Assembly: GCF_002356355.1 (NCBI RefSeq)
Contig: NZ_AP018052.1
Span: forward strand, 1,674,001 to 1,738,000
Length of the DNA: 64,000 bases
Direction: 5' to 3'
Origin: Thiohalobacter thiocyanaticus
GTDB lineage: Bacteria; Pseudomonadota; Gammaproteobacteria; Thiohalobacterales; Thiohalobacteraceae
The notes beneath the pieces were generated by a model. The model was not told the origin of the DNA. It ran no database searches and worked only from the letters and a program-made list of their open reading frames with translations. Made by a program: the position numbers and the translations under genes. Position 1 is the stretch's first letter; every line of letters starts with the position of its first letter. Shown in pieces: positions 1-9,572 of the stretch.

Positions 1-402
1 ATTCTCCCGGTGCTGATCGGCGTGGTCGCCGCCATCGGCAGCAATGGCCGCTTCTACCGTGCCATCTTCCTGGAGGAACTGGGCCGCGACTATGTCCGTA
101 CGGCGCGCGCCAAGGGCACCAGCGAGCCGCGCCTGATGTTCCGCCACGTGCTCAAGAACGCCATGATCCCGGTGCTGACCAACATCGTGGTCATCCTGCC
201 GCTGCTGTTCATGGGCAGTCTGATCATGGAGTCCTTCTTCGGTATCCCGGGCCTGGGCAGCTACACCATCGATGCCATCCAGAATCAGGATTTCGCCATC
301 GTGCGTTCCATGGTCTTCCTAGGCTCGGTGCTCTACATCCTCGGCCTGCTGCTGACCGATATCTCCTACACCCTGGTCGACCCGAGGATACGCCTGTCAT
401 GA
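1..402 (+). CDS. ABC transporter permease, 3' part (YejB/OppB-like)
   Basis: The reading frame is open from the first base and ends at a TGA at 400-402, so only the C-terminal ~133 residues are present. They hold the binding-protein-dependent permease signature: the EAA-type loop 'DYVRTARAKGT' followed by 'HVLKNAMIPVLTNI', then hydrophobic helices and a 'ESFFGIPGLGSY' motif. These are typical of the OppB/DppB/YejB inner-membrane permease that imports peptides or other small substrates. The stop overlaps the start of the next permease (ATGA), so the two are translationally coupled. The substrate cannot be told from this fragment; the binding protein is probably upstream of the window. Confidence 0.9.
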   Translation: MLPVLIGVVAAIGSNGRFYRAIFLEELGRDYVRTARAKGTSEPRLMFRHVLKNAMIPVLTNIVVILPLLFMGSLIMESFFGIPGLGSYTIDAIQNQDFAIVRSMVFLGSVLYILGLLLTDISYTLVDPRIRLS

Positions 403-1811
403 AGCCGGTGATCCTCTGGACCGATGCGCTGATCTGGCTGCTGGTGGCGGTCATCGTCTTCACGGGTCTCTACATGCGCCGCAAGCCCCACCTGCGCGAG
501 CCCTGGCAGCGGGTGATCCGCAGCCGCATGGGCATGTCCGCGCTGGTGGTGCTGTTGGCCTTCGTTCTGATCGGGCTGCTGGACTCGCTGCATTTCCGCG
601 AGGCCCTTCCGGACCAGGCGGCGGGCGAGGAGGTGCATTATTCCGGCGAGGTGCTGAGCCTGTTCGACAAACTGGTCGGACCGCTGCGTACCCAGGTGGA
701 GAAGACCTATTCGGCGCCGTTCTCGGCCTGGCTGTACATGAAGGAGATGATCGAGCGCCCCGACGGCAGCCAGGTCCGGGATTACCCGCGGCTGGAATAT
801 GGCGCGGCGCACCTGGCCGACCCGGTAAACGAGCGGGGACCGGACATCGCCCGCCGTCTCGGGCTGGCCACGCTGCAGACCCTGGCTGGCATGGGGCTGG
901 TGCTGCTCATCACCTCCGCCCTGGTGGCCAGGCGCTACCGGCAGGGACTGGGCCCGGCACTGGGCAGAAGCCTGCGCGGCGGCACGGCGCTGCCGCTGCC
1001 CACACTCCTGCTGACCCTGGGTGCGCTGCTCTGGCTGTTGTTCGCCAGCATCAACCTGGCCGGGGCCTACCACGTTTTCGGCACTGACAAGGTGGGGCAG
1101 GATGTCTTCTATCAGGCCCTGAAAAGCGTCCGCACCGGATTGGTCATCGGTACCCTGACCACTCTCATCATGCTGCCCTTCGCCGTCCTGCTCGGGATCA
1201 TGGCCGGCTATTTCCGCGGCTGGGTGGATGATGTCATCCAGTATCTCTACACCACGCTGAATTCCATCCCCGGGGTGCTGCTGATCGCCGCCGCGGTGCT
1301 GATGATGCAGGTCTACATGGATACCCATCCGGAGTTGTTCGAGACCATGGCCGAGCGGGCCGACCTGCGACTGCTGTTCCTGTGCATCATACTCGGCGTG
1401 ACCAGTTGGACCGGTCTGTGCCGCATGCTGCGCGGAGAAACCCTGAAACTGCGCGAATTGGACTATATCCAGGCCGCCACCGCCTTCGGCGTGCCGAATT
1501 TCGTGGTCATCCTGCGCCACATCCTGCCCAATGTGATGCACATCGTGCTGATCGCCGTGGTGCTGGACTTCAGCGGCCTGGTGCTGGCCGAGGCGGTACT
1601 GTCCTATGTCGGCGTCGGCGTGGATCCGACCATGAACAGCTGGGGCAACATGATCAACCGCGCCCGCCTGGAGATGGCGCGCGAACCCATGGTCTGGTGG
1701 TCGCTGTTGGCCGCCTTCATTTTCATGTTCACCCTGGTGCTGGCGGCGAACCTGTTTTCCGATGTGGTCCGCGATGCCTTCGACCCGCGGCTGCGGGAGC
1801 AGCGTGGGTGA
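399..1811 (+). CDS. ABC transporter permease (YejE/OppC-like), long form
   Basis: A 470-residue inner-membrane permease, second subunit of the transporter begun upstream. The C-terminal half carries the permease domain: 'GTDKVGQDVFYQALKSVRTG', the EAA loop 'LRELDYIQAATAFGVPNFVV' and the closing helices 'LSYVGVGVDPTMNSWGNMI'. The N-terminal part is longer than ordinary OppC/YejE proteins (about 300-340 residues). It has an extra helix near residues 165-180 and a soluble segment around residues 75-155, probably periplasmic. The start overlaps the previous gene by 4 bases. The double ATPase gene follows after a repeat-containing gap and is the expected energy subunit. Peptide or microcin-type substrates are the family's usual cargo; the exact one is unknown. 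Confidence 0.88.
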   Translation: MKPVILWTDALIWLLVAVIVFTGLYMRRKPHLREPWQRVIRSRMGMSALVVLLAFVLIGLLDSLHFREALPDQAAGEEVHYSGEVLSLFDKLVGPLRTQVEKTYSAPFSAWLYMKEMIERPDGSQVRDYPRLEYGAAHLADPVNERGPDIARRLGLATLQTLAGMGLVLLITSALVARRYRQGLGPALGRSLRGGTALPLPTLLLTLGALLWLLFASINLAGAYHVFGTDKVGQDVFYQALKSVRTGLVIGTLTTLIMLPFAVLLGIMAGYFRGWVDDVIQYLYTTLNSIPGVLLIAAAVLMMQVYMDTHPELFETMAERADLRLLFLCIILGVTSWTGLCRMLRGETLKLRELDYIQAATAFGVPNFVVILRHILPNVMHIVLIAVVLDFSGLVLAEAVLSYVGVGVDPTMNSWGNMINRARLEMAREPMVWWSLLAAFIFMFTLVLAANLFSDVVRDAFDPRLREQRG

Positions 1812-1897
1812 TGTCCGGGGCCTGGTGACGGGAACGCAATGGGCACGAAGGAAACAAAGACACTGCTTTACTTGATTTCATCGCAAAATTCACGAAG

Positions 1898-2030
1898 CCG
1901 TCATTCCCGCGCAGGCGGGAATCCAGATGCCGCTGCGGTTACTGGATTACTCGCTTCGCTCGCCCTTCGGGCCGCCCTGCGGGCGTTCAACGCGCTCCGC
2001 GCTTTTGTCCGGCCTGCGCCGGGATGACGG
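1898..2030. repeat. Palindromic repeat, family A, long form
   Basis: This 133-base element sits in the 302-base gap between the permease and ATPase genes (1812-2113). It opens with 'CCGTCATTCCCGCGCAGGCG' and closes with the matching inverted end 'CGCCGGGATGACGG'. The interior is 'TGGATTACTCGCTTCGCTCG' followed by GC-rich text and 'GCGCTTTTGTCC'. The same interior recurs, diverged, at 49236-49367. Short forms with the same ends but a ~15-base interior lie at 36058-36128 and 54321-54390. It looks like a non-autonomous palindromic element of the REP/MITE kind. Apart from it the gap shows only a weak leader before the ATPase start. Confidence 0.75.
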
Positions 2031-2113
2031 GGAGACGGAAAACGGGCTTTATGTATTCTGATGTCCTTTGTGCACTTTGTGGTAATGGAAATCCTTTCAC
2101 TACTGGGTAAATA

Positions 2114-4120
2114 ATGTCCGACAAGCTGCTCACAGTCCGGGATCTGCAGGTGCGCTTCGGCGCGGGCGAGGGCGCGGTGCGCGCCGTCGACGGGATCAGC
2201 CTGGAGATCGATCGCGGCGAGACCCTGGCGCTGCTGGGTGAATCCGGCTGCGGCAAATCCATGACCGCGCTGGCGCTGCTGCGGCTGCTGCCGCAGCCGG
2301 CCGGGCACATCGCCGGCGGGCAGGTGCTGCTGGAGGGGCAGGATCTGCTGGCGCTGCCCGAGGTGGGCATGCGCCGCATCCGCGGCGGGCGCATCGCCAT
2401 GATCTTCCAGGAGCCCATGACCTCGCTCAACCCGGTGATGACGGTCGGCCGTCAGATCGGCGAGGTGCTGGCCGCGCACAAGGGTCTGCAGGGACGGGCG
2501 GCGACGGCCCGGGCCGTCGAGCTGCTGGACCTGGTCGGGATCCCCGATCCCGCCCGCCGGGTGGACGAATACCCGCATCAGCTCTCCGGCGGCATGAAGC
2601 AGCGGGTGATGATCGCCATGGCGCTGGCCGGCGAGCCGGACCTGCTGATCGCCGACGAGCCGACCACGGCACTGGATGTCACCATCCAGGCCCAGGTGCT
2701 GGAGCTGATGCGCGATATCCAGCGTGAGACCGGTATGGCCATGCTGCTGATCACCCATGACCTGGGCGTGGTCGCCGGGATGGCCGACCGGGTGGCGGTG
2801 ATGTATGCCGGCCAGATCGTCGAGCAGGCCGACCGCAGGGCCTTCTTCGAGGAACCGCGCCATCCCTACAGCCGCAAGCTGTTCGCCGCCCTGCCGGATA
2901 TGGACAAGCGCGACCGGCCGCTGACCGTGATTCCCGGCACCGTGCCGCCCCTGAACCAGCGTTTCCATGCCTGCCGCTTTGCCGAGCGTTGTGAATCCGC
3001 CTGGCAGACCTGCCGCGAGCTCGAGCCCGCCTGGCTGGAGGATACCGGCGGGCGGGGAGTGCGCTGCCATCTGTACGATCCGAACCATCCACATCCGGCC
3101 GCGGCCGCAGCCGTCGCCGCGTCCGAAAAGCTGGGCAAGCGCACGGCCGCGCCGCGCGAGCTCCTTGACGTGAGCGGACTCAAGGTGCATTTCCCCATCC
3201 ACAAGGGGCTGTTCAAGCGCACGGTCGGGCATGTCTATGCCGTGGACGATGTCGATATCCGTATCCCCAGCGGCTGCACCCTGGCGCTGGTGGGCGAGTC
3301 GGGCTGCGGCAAGACCACGGTGGGCAAGTCCATTCTGCAGCTGCTGCGTCCCACCGCCGGCAGCGTGCGGTTCGACGGCGACGAACTGACCCGGCTGCGC
3401 GGCGAGGCGTTGCGCCGCCGGCGCCGCGAATTCCAGATCATCTTCCAGGATCCCTTCTCCTCCATGAACCCACGCATGCAGGTCGGGGAGATCATCGAGG
3501 AAGGCATGGTGGCGCAGGGCCTGCTGCCGGATACGGCTGCGCGCGAGCGGCGAGTGGCTGAACTGCTGGATCAGGTCGGGCTGCGCCCCGAACATGCCCG
3601 ACGCTATCCGCACGAGTTCTCGGGTGGCCAGCGTCAGCGCATCTGCGTGGCGCGCGCCCTGGCGGTGGAACCTCGGCTGATCATCTGCGACGAGCCCACC
3701 AGCGCGCTGGACGTCTCGGTCCAGGCGCAGATCCTGAATCTGCTCAAGCGACTGCAGCTGGAACTTGACCTGGCCTACCTGTTCATCACCCATAACATCT
3801 CAGTGGTGGCCTATCTCGCCGACCGCGTGGCCGTGATGTACCTGGGCCGCATCGTGGAGGAGGGGCCGGTCGACCGGGTGCTGACCGATCCGCAGCACCC
3901 CTACACCCAGGCGCTGCTCTCGGCTGTACCGACCCTCGATGCCGGCGGCGGGCGCGAGGTGATCCGGCTGGAAGGCGATATTCCCTCGCCCTCGAATCCG
4001 CCGGCCGGCTGTCATTTCCACCCCCGCTGTCCGCAGGCCATGGAACGCTGCCGCCGGGCCTATCCCGAGCGCTTCGAGCGGGGATCGGAGCACTGGGCCC
4101 GCTGCTGGCTGCTGGAATAG
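2114..4120 (+). CDS. ABC transporter ATP-binding protein, two fused ATPase domains (YejF-like)
   Basis: A 668-residue protein with two complete nucleotide-binding domains in one chain. Domain 1 has Walker A 'GESGCGKS' at residues 42-49, signature 'LSGGMKQR' near 158 and Walker B '[12 protein letters not shown]' near 178. Domain 2 has Walker A 'GESGCGKT' near 395, signature 'FSGGQRQR' near 503 and Walker B '[12 protein letters not shown]'. Each half is followed by the oligopeptide/dipeptide C-terminal domain with spaced cysteines ('[18 protein letters not shown]' in the first, '[14 protein letters not shown]' in the second). The layout matches YejF or a DppD-DppF fusion. With the two upstream permeases it makes a peptide-type importer. 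No strong ribosome site is visible before the chosen ATG. Confidence 0.92.
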   Translation: MSDKLLTVRDLQVRFGAGEGAVRAVDGISLEIDRGETLALLGESGCGKSMTALALLRLLPQPAGHIAGGQVLLEGQDLLALPEVGMRRIRGGRIAMIFQEPMTSLNPVMTVGRQIGEVLAAHKGLQGRAATARAVELLDLVGIPDPARRVDEYPHQLSGGMKQRVMIAMALAGEPDLLIADEPTTALDVTIQAQVLELMRDIQRETGMAMLLITHDLGVVAGMADRVAVMYAGQIVEQADRRAFFEEPRHPYSRKLFAALPDMDKRDRPLTVIPGTVPPLNQRFHACRFAERCESAWQTCRELEPAWLEDTGGRGVRCHLYDPNHPHPAAAAAVAASEKLGKRTAAPRELLDVSGLKVHFPIHKGLFKRTVGHVYAVDDVDIRIPSGCTLALVGESGCGKTTVGKSILQLLRPTAGSVRFDGDELTRLRGEALRRRRREFQIIFQDPFSSMNPRMQVGEIIEEGMVAQGLLPDTAARERRVAELLDQVGLRPEHARRYPHEFSGGQRQRICVARALAVEPRLIICDEPTSALDVSVQAQILNLLKRLQLELDLAYLFITHNISVVAYLADRVAVMYLGRIVEEGPVDRVLTDPQHPYTQALLSAVPTLDAGGGREVIRLEGDIPSPSNPPAGCHFHPRCPQAMERCRRAYPERFERGSEHWARCWLLE

Positions 4121-4257
4121 TCGCAACCCGGCGCCGGTGGTATATACACTACGGATGTGCGCGAACCGGCGCACAAGCAGGGCTGTCTCTGTCACACGAT
4201 CGCGCAGTACCCGACATGCACAGAGTTGATTGATGTCGTTGAACCCGGAGAAGCATT

Positions 4258-5748
4258 GTGATTGAAATCTGGAAACGTCTGGTGCTGCCGGTACTGCTGG
4301 CCGGCTTCAGCCTGTCCGCCCTGGCCGCGGAGACCCATGATCGGCTTCTGCTGCGATTGCAGGAGGGCGTCGATGAGACCGCATTCCTGCAGCGGATCGG
4401 CGAGCGTTTCGCGCGCGATTTCGTCATTCAGCGCCGTCTCGGATATACCCTGGTGCTGAATTTCACTCCCGCCCTGCCACGCACCGGGGCCGCGGATCTG
4501 GCAGTGCAGGTCGATTCACTGCCGGAGGTGATGTATGCACAGCTGCCGGGCGGCCGCCTGCAGCCGCAGTTCGTGCCCAACGATGCCCTCTATCCCAATC
4601 AGTGGCATCTGTTCGATACCTACGGCATCAATGCCCAGGAGGCCTGGGATCGCACGCGCGGCAGCAGCAGCGTGGTCATCGCCCAGGTCGACACCGGCAT
4701 CCTCGGCCACGAGGATCTGGACAGCGGCCGCGTGCTACCCGGATACGACTTCGTCTCCGACCCCTTCATGGCCAATGACGGCGACGGCATGGACGCCGAC
4801 CCCACCGACCCCGGCGACGCGGTGGCCCAGGATGAATGCGGCAACGGCAACGATGCGGCAGACAGTTCCTGGCACGGCCTGCTGGTGGCCGGCATCATGC
4901 TGGCGACGGCCGACAACACCCTGGGCGTGGTCGGCGTGGATCATCGCGCCCGGCTGCTGCCGGTGCGTGCCTTCGGCAGGTGCGGCGGGGACTTCGTCGA
5001 CATCCTCACCGGCATGAGCTGGGCGGCCGGGCTGCCGGTCACGGACGAGGCGGACAACCCGATCCCCGACAATCCCAACCCGGCCGATGTGATCAATCTC
5101 AGCTTTGCCGGCAGCGGCTCCTGCGATCCCGTCATCCAGGACATCATCGACCAGATCCGGGCCCGCGGCGTGGTGCTGGTGGCGGCGGCCGGCAACGAGG
5201 GCATGCCGGATATGAGCAGTGTGCTGCCGGCCAACTGTACGGGGGTGATCGCGGTGGCGGCCACCACCCGCACCGGCGATCGGGCCGGGTATTCGAATTA
5301 CGGCGCGGAGATCGAGATTTCCGCCCCCGGCGGGGAGGGATTCGAATCGATCCTGACCCTTCACAACACGGGCGATATCACAGCGGAGTTCGATGATTAC
5401 GCGGCCTTCAACGGTACCAGCATGGCCGCGGCGCAGGTCAGTGCGGCGGTGGCACTGATGCGCGCCGTGGATGGCGATGTTTCACCCGCGACCGTGACCA
5501 GCCTGCTGATCAACTCGGCGCAGCCCTTCCCCGGGGGCAGCACCTGCGCCACGACGATCTGCGGGGCCGGCATCCTGGATCTGGATGCCGCCCTGCAGCA
5601 GGTCGCGCAGTCCGGCTCGGCCGCCGTGGACAGCGGCGGCGGGGGCTGCATGCTCGCAGGACAGGATCGCCATGACCTCGGGCTGACACTGCTGCTGACG
5701 CTGCTGCTGGTGGGCCGTCTGGCCGGGCGGCGTGCCTCCAATCCGTAA
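4258..5748 (+). CDS. Secreted S8 (subtilisin-like) serine protease with C-terminal membrane tail
   Basis: A 496-residue subtilase. The GTG start (ribosome site GGAG at 4247-4250) gives an N-terminal signal peptide, residues 1 to ~24, ending in 'SALAAE'. An inhibitor-like prodomain occupies residues ~25-100. The catalytic triad is Asp145 ('AQVDTGILGHEDL'), His206 ('SSWHGLLVAG') and Ser388 ('NGTSMAAAQ'), with oxyanion Asn313 ('AAAGNEG'). The C-terminus is unusual: 'SGGGGCMLAGQDRHDLGLTL', a hydrophobic stretch and 'AGRRASNP'. This Gly-Cys motif, helix and Arg cluster resembles tripartite CTERM protein-sorting signals. The enzyme is therefore likely exported and membrane- or surface-anchored. It stands alone, between the transporter and the aminotransferase. 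Confidence 0.93.
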   Translation: MIEIWKRLVLPVLLAGFSLSALAAETHDRLLLRLQEGVDETAFLQRIGERFARDFVIQRRLGYTLVLNFTPALPRTGAADLAVQVDSLPEVMYAQLPGGRLQPQFVPNDALYPNQWHLFDTYGINAQEAWDRTRGSSSVVIAQVDTGILGHEDLDSGRVLPGYDFVSDPFMANDGDGMDADPTDPGDAVAQDECGNGNDAADSSWHGLLVAGIMLATADNTLGVVGVDHRARLLPVRAFGRCGGDFVDILTGMSWAAGLPVTDEADNPIPDNPNPADVINLSFAGSGSCDPVIQDIIDQIRARGVVLVAAAGNEGMPDMSSVLPANCTGVIAVAATTRTGDRAGYSNYGAEIEISAPGGEGFESILTLHNTGDITAEFDDYAAFNGTSMAAAQVSAAVALMRAVDGDVSPATVTSLLINSAQPFPGGSTCATTICGAGILDLDAALQQVAQSGSAAVDSGGGGCMLAGQDRHDLGLTLLLTLLLVGRLAGRRASNP

Positions 5749-5828
5749 CGTCGCTGTGTGTATTCCCCCGGCCCGGGGTGCTAGAATCCCGAGCCTTTGA
5801 GTCAATTATTCCAGCAGTCGAGGTCACC

Positions 5829-7013
5829 ATGACGCAGTCCTTTCATCCCCCCGTTCGTACCCTGATGGGTCCCGGTCCGTCCGATGTGAACCCGCGCATC
5901 CTGGAGGCCATGAGCCGGCCCACCATCGGCCATCTGGATCCGATGTTCGTACAGATGATGGACGAGATGAAGGGCCTGCTGCGCTATGCCTTCCAGACCG
6001 ACTATGACCTGGCCATGCCGGTCTCCGCGCCCGGTTCGGCCGGTATGGAGACCTGTTTCGTCAACCTGGTCGAGCCGGGCGACAAGGTCATCGTGTGCCA
6101 GAATGGCGTGTTCGGCGGCCGCATGAAGGAGAACGTCGAACGCTGCGGCGCCACCCCCGTGATGGTGGAAGACGAGTGGGGCCGGGCGGTGGACGTGCAC
6201 AAGGTCGAGGACGCGCTCAAGGCCAATCCGGATGCGAAGATCCTGGCCTTCGTTCACGCCGAAACTTCCACCGGCGCCATGTCGGACGCCAAGGCCCTGG
6301 CCGAACTGGCCCGCCGGCATGACTGTCTGACCATCGTCGATACCGTCACCTCGCTGGGCGGCTGCGAGCTCAAGGTCGGGGAGTGGGGGCTGGACGCCGT
6401 CTATTCCGGCACTCAGAAATGCCTGTCCTGCGTGCCGGGCCTGTCGCCGGTCACCTTCAGCGAGCGCGCCCTGGAGGTGGTAAAGAACCGCCGGCACAAG
6501 GTGCAGAGCTGGTTCCTGGATCTGAACCTGGTGCTGGGCTACTGGGGCTCGGGCGGCAAACGTGCCTATCATCACACCGCACCGGTCAACACCCTGTATG
6601 CCCTGCACGAGGCCCTGGTGCTGCTGCAGGAGGAGGGCATCGAGAATGCCTGGACCCGCCACCGCAAGCATCATGAGGCGCTCAAGGCCGGTTTCGAGGC
6701 CATGGGACTGAACTTCGTGGTCCCGGAAGGCGAGCGCCTGCCCCAGCTCAATGCCGTCACCATTCCCGAGGGGGTGGAAGACGCCGCCGTGCGCACGCGC
6801 CTGCTGACGGAGTACAACCTGGAGATCGGCGCCGGCCTGGGGGCCCTGGCCGGCAAGGTCTGGCGGGTGGGGCTGATGGGCTTTGCCTGCAACCGCACCA
6901 ACGTGCTGACCTGCCTGGGCGCGATGGATGCCGTGCTCAGCGATATGGGCGCGAAGATCGACGCCGGCAGGGCGGTCGAGGCGGCCATGGCCTGTTACCG
7001 TGGGCAGGACTGA
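5829..7013 (+). CDS. Class V PLP aminotransferase (serine-pyruvate/alanine-glyoxylate type)
   Basis: 394 residues from the ATG at 5829, which has a GAGG ribosome site close in front; an in-frame ATG at 5778 would add 17 non-family residues. The start '[13 protein letters not shown]' is characteristic of alanine-glyoxylate/serine-glyoxylate aminotransferases and related phosphonate transaminases. The PLP-binding lysine is Lys197 in '[16 protein letters not shown]', and 'DTVTSLGG' near 171-178 holds the conserved Asp that contacts the cofactor. The C-terminus keeps '[15 protein letters not shown]'. The likely role is transfer of an amino group to glyoxylate or pyruvate in photorespiratory-type or glycine/serine metabolism. 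Neighbours give no pathway hint, so the exact substrate pair is uncertain. Confidence 0.9.
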   Translation: MTQSFHPPVRTLMGPGPSDVNPRILEAMSRPTIGHLDPMFVQMMDEMKGLLRYAFQTDYDLAMPVSAPGSAGMETCFVNLVEPGDKVIVCQNGVFGGRMKENVERCGATPVMVEDEWGRAVDVHKVEDALKANPDAKILAFVHAETSTGAMSDAKALAELARRHDCLTIVDTVTSLGGCELKVGEWGLDAVYSGTQKCLSCVPGLSPVTFSERALEVVKNRRHKVQSWFLDLNLVLGYWGSGGKRAYHHTAPVNTLYALHEALVLLQEEGIENAWTRHRKHHEALKAGFEAMGLNFVVPEGERLPQLNAVTIPEGVEDAAVRTRLLTEYNLEIGAGLGALAGKVWRVGLMGFACNRTNVLTCLGAMDAVLSDMGAKIDAGRAVEAAMACYRGQD

Positions 7014-7158
7014 CACCGCGAGAGGCACTGGCCTACAGGCGCCGGCGCCGGCTGCCGACGGCGGGATCCGCGGCCGCGTGATCTGTGAGCCATTCATTTG
7101 ACAAGCCGGTCGGGCAGGCTGTTACAGTGACAGGCTGTAATCGACCATGAGGTAGAGC

Positions 7159-7788
7159 ATGATGGCATTTGTTTCCGATTTCAGTCAGTCACTGCGCAAA
7201 CTGCTGCCGGCCCTGGCCGCGGGCGTGGTGCTGGCGGGGGCGCTGGGCAGCGCCGGTGTGCGCGCCGAGTCACCGGCTCCGGGCGCGCAGCAACAGCAAC
7301 AGCAACTCAGCCCGGAACAGACTCAGCAGGTGCAGCGTTTCCAGCAACTGCAGGCCGAACTGCAGGGACTGCAGCAGCAACTCGGCGCGATCCAGGAGAA
7401 GACCCTGGAGGCACGGCCCGAACTGGCGCAGCAGCAGGAGGATTTCGAGCAGCTGGTGATGGAGCAGATGCGCGCCAACGGCCATCAGCCCGAGCAGGAA
7501 TTCGAACAGATCCAGGCCCTGCAGGAAAAGGTCCAGGACCAGAACCTGTCCGAAGATCAGCGCCGCGGTCACTACGACGAATATCGCCAGGCGGTGATGG
7601 AATTCCAGCAGGCCCAGCAGCAGGTCATGCAGCAGGAACAGGTGCAGTCGGCCCGCCAGGAACTGAACCAGGCCATGCTGACCGCGATGAAATCCGAGGA
7701 TTCCAGGACCGAGTCGCTGCTGCAGGATATGCAGAACAAGCAGCAGCAGATGATGGAGATCCGCAACTCGGTCATGGGCGGGCAGTAA
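7159..7788 (+). CDS. Exported glutamine-rich coiled-coil protein, function unknown
   Basis: A 209-residue protein I cannot assign. Residues 1-37 look like a signal peptide with a hydrophobic core ('LLPALAAGVVLAGALGSAG') ending in 'VRAESP'. The rest is strongly biased to Gln and Glu with heptad-like spacing and no cysteines, suggesting a long periplasmic coiled coil. Examples are 'QLSPEQTQQVQRFQQLQAEL' and 'QVMQQEQVQSARQELNQAML'. Two adjacent ATG codons (7159, 7162) could start it. The next gene starts 22 bases after the stop on the same strand, so they may be co-transcribed, although that neighbour is a cytoplasmic hydrolase. A chaperone-like or cell-envelope scaffold role is only a guess. 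Confidence 0.72.
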   Translation: MMAFVSDFSQSLRKLLPALAAGVVLAGALGSAGVRAESPAPGAQQQQQQLSPEQTQQVQRFQQLQAELQGLQQQLGAIQEKTLEARPELAQQQEDFEQLVMEQMRANGHQPEQEFEQIQALQEKVQDQNLSEDQRRGHYDEYRQAVMEFQQAQQQVMQQEQVQSARQELNQAMLTAMKSEDSRTESLLQDMQNKQQQMMEIRNSVMGGQ

Positions 7789-7810
7789 GCACGCAACTCC
7801 CCGTCCCGGC

Positions 7811-8800
7811 ATGGACCGGTCGACTGAGACCGCCTCGGGACGCCACCAGGCCGATTTCCGGCCGGCCTGGTGGCTGCCATCGCCACATCTGCAGACCCTG
7901 TGGCCGGTGCTGGCGCGCCGGCCCCGGCGCCTTGCGCTGGCCCGCGAGCGAGTCGAACTCGCCGATGGCGATTTCATCGATCTGGCCGCCTGCGGTCCGG
8001 AATCCGGACCGGGGGTGCTGATCATCCACGGGCTGGAAGGCTCGCTGAGCTCCCACTACGCCACCCCCCTCCTGCATGCCCTGGCCGCGGCCGGCTGCCG
8101 CGCCCGGTTCATGCACCTGCGCGGCTGCAGTGAGGAGCCGAACCGCCTGGCCCGCAGTTACCATTCCGGCGCCAGCGACGATCTGCGCGAGGTGCTGGCC
8201 TGGCTGCGCGCGCGTGATTGCGCGCCACGGGCCGCGGTGGGCTTCTCCCTGGGCGGAAACCTGCTGCTCAAGCACCTGGGCGAAAGCGGCGCGGACAGTG
8301 GTCTGGAGTGCGCCGTGGCCGTGTCGGTCCCCTTCCGGCTGGAGGCTGCGGTACAGCGAATGAATAAAGGGATTTCAAGGATATATGGAAGATATCTCCT
8401 CAATCGCTTGAAATTCTCCTATCGCCGCCGCTGCCGGCACCGGGCGGCAGTGCTGGAGGTGGATCTGGATGGCATCGACAGTATCCGCGCCTTCGACGAC
8501 CGCATCACCGCCCCGCTCAACGGCTTTGCCGATGCCGCTGACTACTACCGTCGCTGCAGCGCTGCCGGCTTTGTCGGTGCCATCGTCACACCGACCCTGA
8601 TCCTGCATGCCCGTGACGACCCCTTCATGTATCCCGATACGGTGCCGGACCCCGGCGATCTGGGGCCGGGCGTGACCCTGGCGCTGTCCGCGCACGGCGG
8701 TCATGTCGGCTTCGTCGCCGGACGCTTCCCCTGGCGGCCGGTCTACTGGGCCGAGCAGCGTATCCTGGCCTGGTTGCGCCCACGTCTGCTGCTGCCCTGA
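7811..8800 (+). CDS. Alpha/beta hydrolase, YheT family
   Basis: 329 residues of the YheT-type alpha/beta hydrolase family. Family marks are the N-terminal 'WWLPSPHLQTLWPVL', the oxyanion-region 'IIHGLEGSLSSHY', the nucleophile elbow 'GFSLGGN' with Ser146, an acid segment 'LHARDDPF' and the C-terminal 'SAHGGHVGFVAG' with the catalytic His. It is predicted to be a cytoplasmic esterase; the physiological substrate of bacterial YheT proteins is not established. No clear ribosome site precedes the ATG. A short AT-rich stretch (about 8355-8425, coding 'MNKGISRIYGRYLLNRLKFS') departs from the local GC-rich codon use but does not disturb the frame. It converges with the small minus-strand gene that ends 3 bases beyond. 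Confidence 0.9.
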   Translation: MDRSTETASGRHQADFRPAWWLPSPHLQTLWPVLARRPRRLALARERVELADGDFIDLAACGPESGPGVLIIHGLEGSLSSHYATPLLHALAAAGCRARFMHLRGCSEEPNRLARSYHSGASDDLREVLAWLRARDCAPRAAVGFSLGGNLLLKHLGESGADSGLECAVAVSVPFRLEAAVQRMNKGISRIYGRYLLNRLKFSYRRRCRHRAAVLEVDLDGIDSIRAFDDRITAPLNGFADAADYYRRCSAAGFVGAIVTPTLILHARDDPFMYPDTVPDPGDLGPGVTLALSAHGGHVGFVAGRFPWRPVYWAEQRILAWLRPRLLLP

Positions 8801-8803
8801 GGC

Positions 8804-9097
8804 TTACTTCTCCAGCCGCTCGAGCAGGTGCTCGAGCTTCTGCGCCACCACGTCCCAGACCGCCATCGGCCCGGCCTGACGGATCTCGTCCTTTTCCCAC
8901 TGCTCCTGTGGCGTCTGCCTGAGTGTTTCGACCTTGCCCGCCAGCGCCTGGCGCTGGTCCCGGATTTCGGCCAGTTCTGCATGTGTGGCAGGTGTGACGC
9001 CCTTGCTTCCGGCCCGGGCCATGAGTTCGTCAATGCGCTTGAGCCGTGCCTCGTACTCCCGGATGTGCTGTTCGATCAGCTGGTCGGTGTGGTTCAT
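8804..9097 (-). CDS. Small coiled-coil protein, unknown function
   Basis: 97 residues, almost entirely predicted helix with charged heptads ('IEQHIREYEARLKRIDELMA' and later 'VVAQKLEHLLERLEK'). No cysteines, signal peptide or membrane segment. A GAGGGA ribosome site lies before the ATG on the minus strand, and the coding frame shows the same GC-rich third positions as its neighbours. I do not recognise a named family. It is convergent with the YheT hydrolase, with three bases between the two stops. Confidence 0.65.
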   Translation of the reverse strand: MNHTDQLIEQHIREYEARLKRIDELMARAGSKGVTPATHAELAEIRDQRQALAGKVETLRQTPQEQWEKDEIRQAGPMAVWDVVAQKLEHLLERLEK

Positions 9098-9258
9098 GTG
9101 TCTTCCCTCTGCCTGTCAGCACGCTGCCTGACCGGAAGTATTGTTCGAGACGGGCCGATTTCAAGCCCCCGTCCGGCGGCGGGTTGAATCCGACAGCCGC
9201 CGACTCCAGTCTGGAAACTCGACTATGCTTGACATGCATTTCAATCACGGAGGTGGAC

Positions 9259-9507
9259 ATGATGGATGCGGCTCAATGGGAAACCGCCCGACTCGATCCA
9301 ACCGCGGTCTTTCGCCGTCCCCGCGAACTGATGGCGCGGGCCGATCTGAATGATGCACAGAAGATCGAACTCCTGCGGCGTTGGGAATACGATGCCCGCG
9401 AACTGGAGATCGCCGAGGAGGAGAACATGCCGGCGCCCGGCGAGTCTGATGATCTGCTGGACGAGATACTGGACTGCCTGCGCCAACTGGAGGCGGGTGC
9501 AAGTTAG
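9259..9507 (+). CDS. Small acidic conserved protein, unknown function
   Basis: 82 residues. The start at 9259 is set by a good GGAGG site at 9249-9253; a much longer upstream frame has no such site. The sequence opens 'MMDAAQWETARLDPTAVFRR' and continues 'DLNDAQKIELLRRWEYDARE', then an acidic tail. It resembles small conserved cytoplasmic proteins found in proteobacteria next to stress genes, but no function is known to me. A possible promoter with a TATGCT -10 lies near 9220 ('GACTATGCTTGACATG'). Confidence 0.7.
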   Translation: MMDAAQWETARLDPTAVFRRPRELMARADLNDAQKIELLRRWEYDARELEIAEEENMPAPGESDDLLDEILDCLRQLEAGAS

Positions 9508-9572
9508 CGGGATTTTCCCCGGCCGATGGATCAGGCACAATGCCCTGACATGGATCCAGCCGGCGGGGGTAT

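Noticed and set aside
366-1541. Long open frame on the minus strand opposite the permease gene
   Set aside because: Low-complexity His/Gln/Arg-rich translation, typical of the antisense of GC-rich genes; the plus strand has a clear permease.
1901-3793. 630-residue minus-strand open frame across the ABC ATPase gene
   Set aside because: It is the complement of a convincing double-ATPase gene and has no family-like motifs of its own.
5778-5828. Upstream ATG for the class V aminotransferase
   Set aside because: The added residues do not match the family, and the ATG at 5829 has a GAGG site and the family opening.
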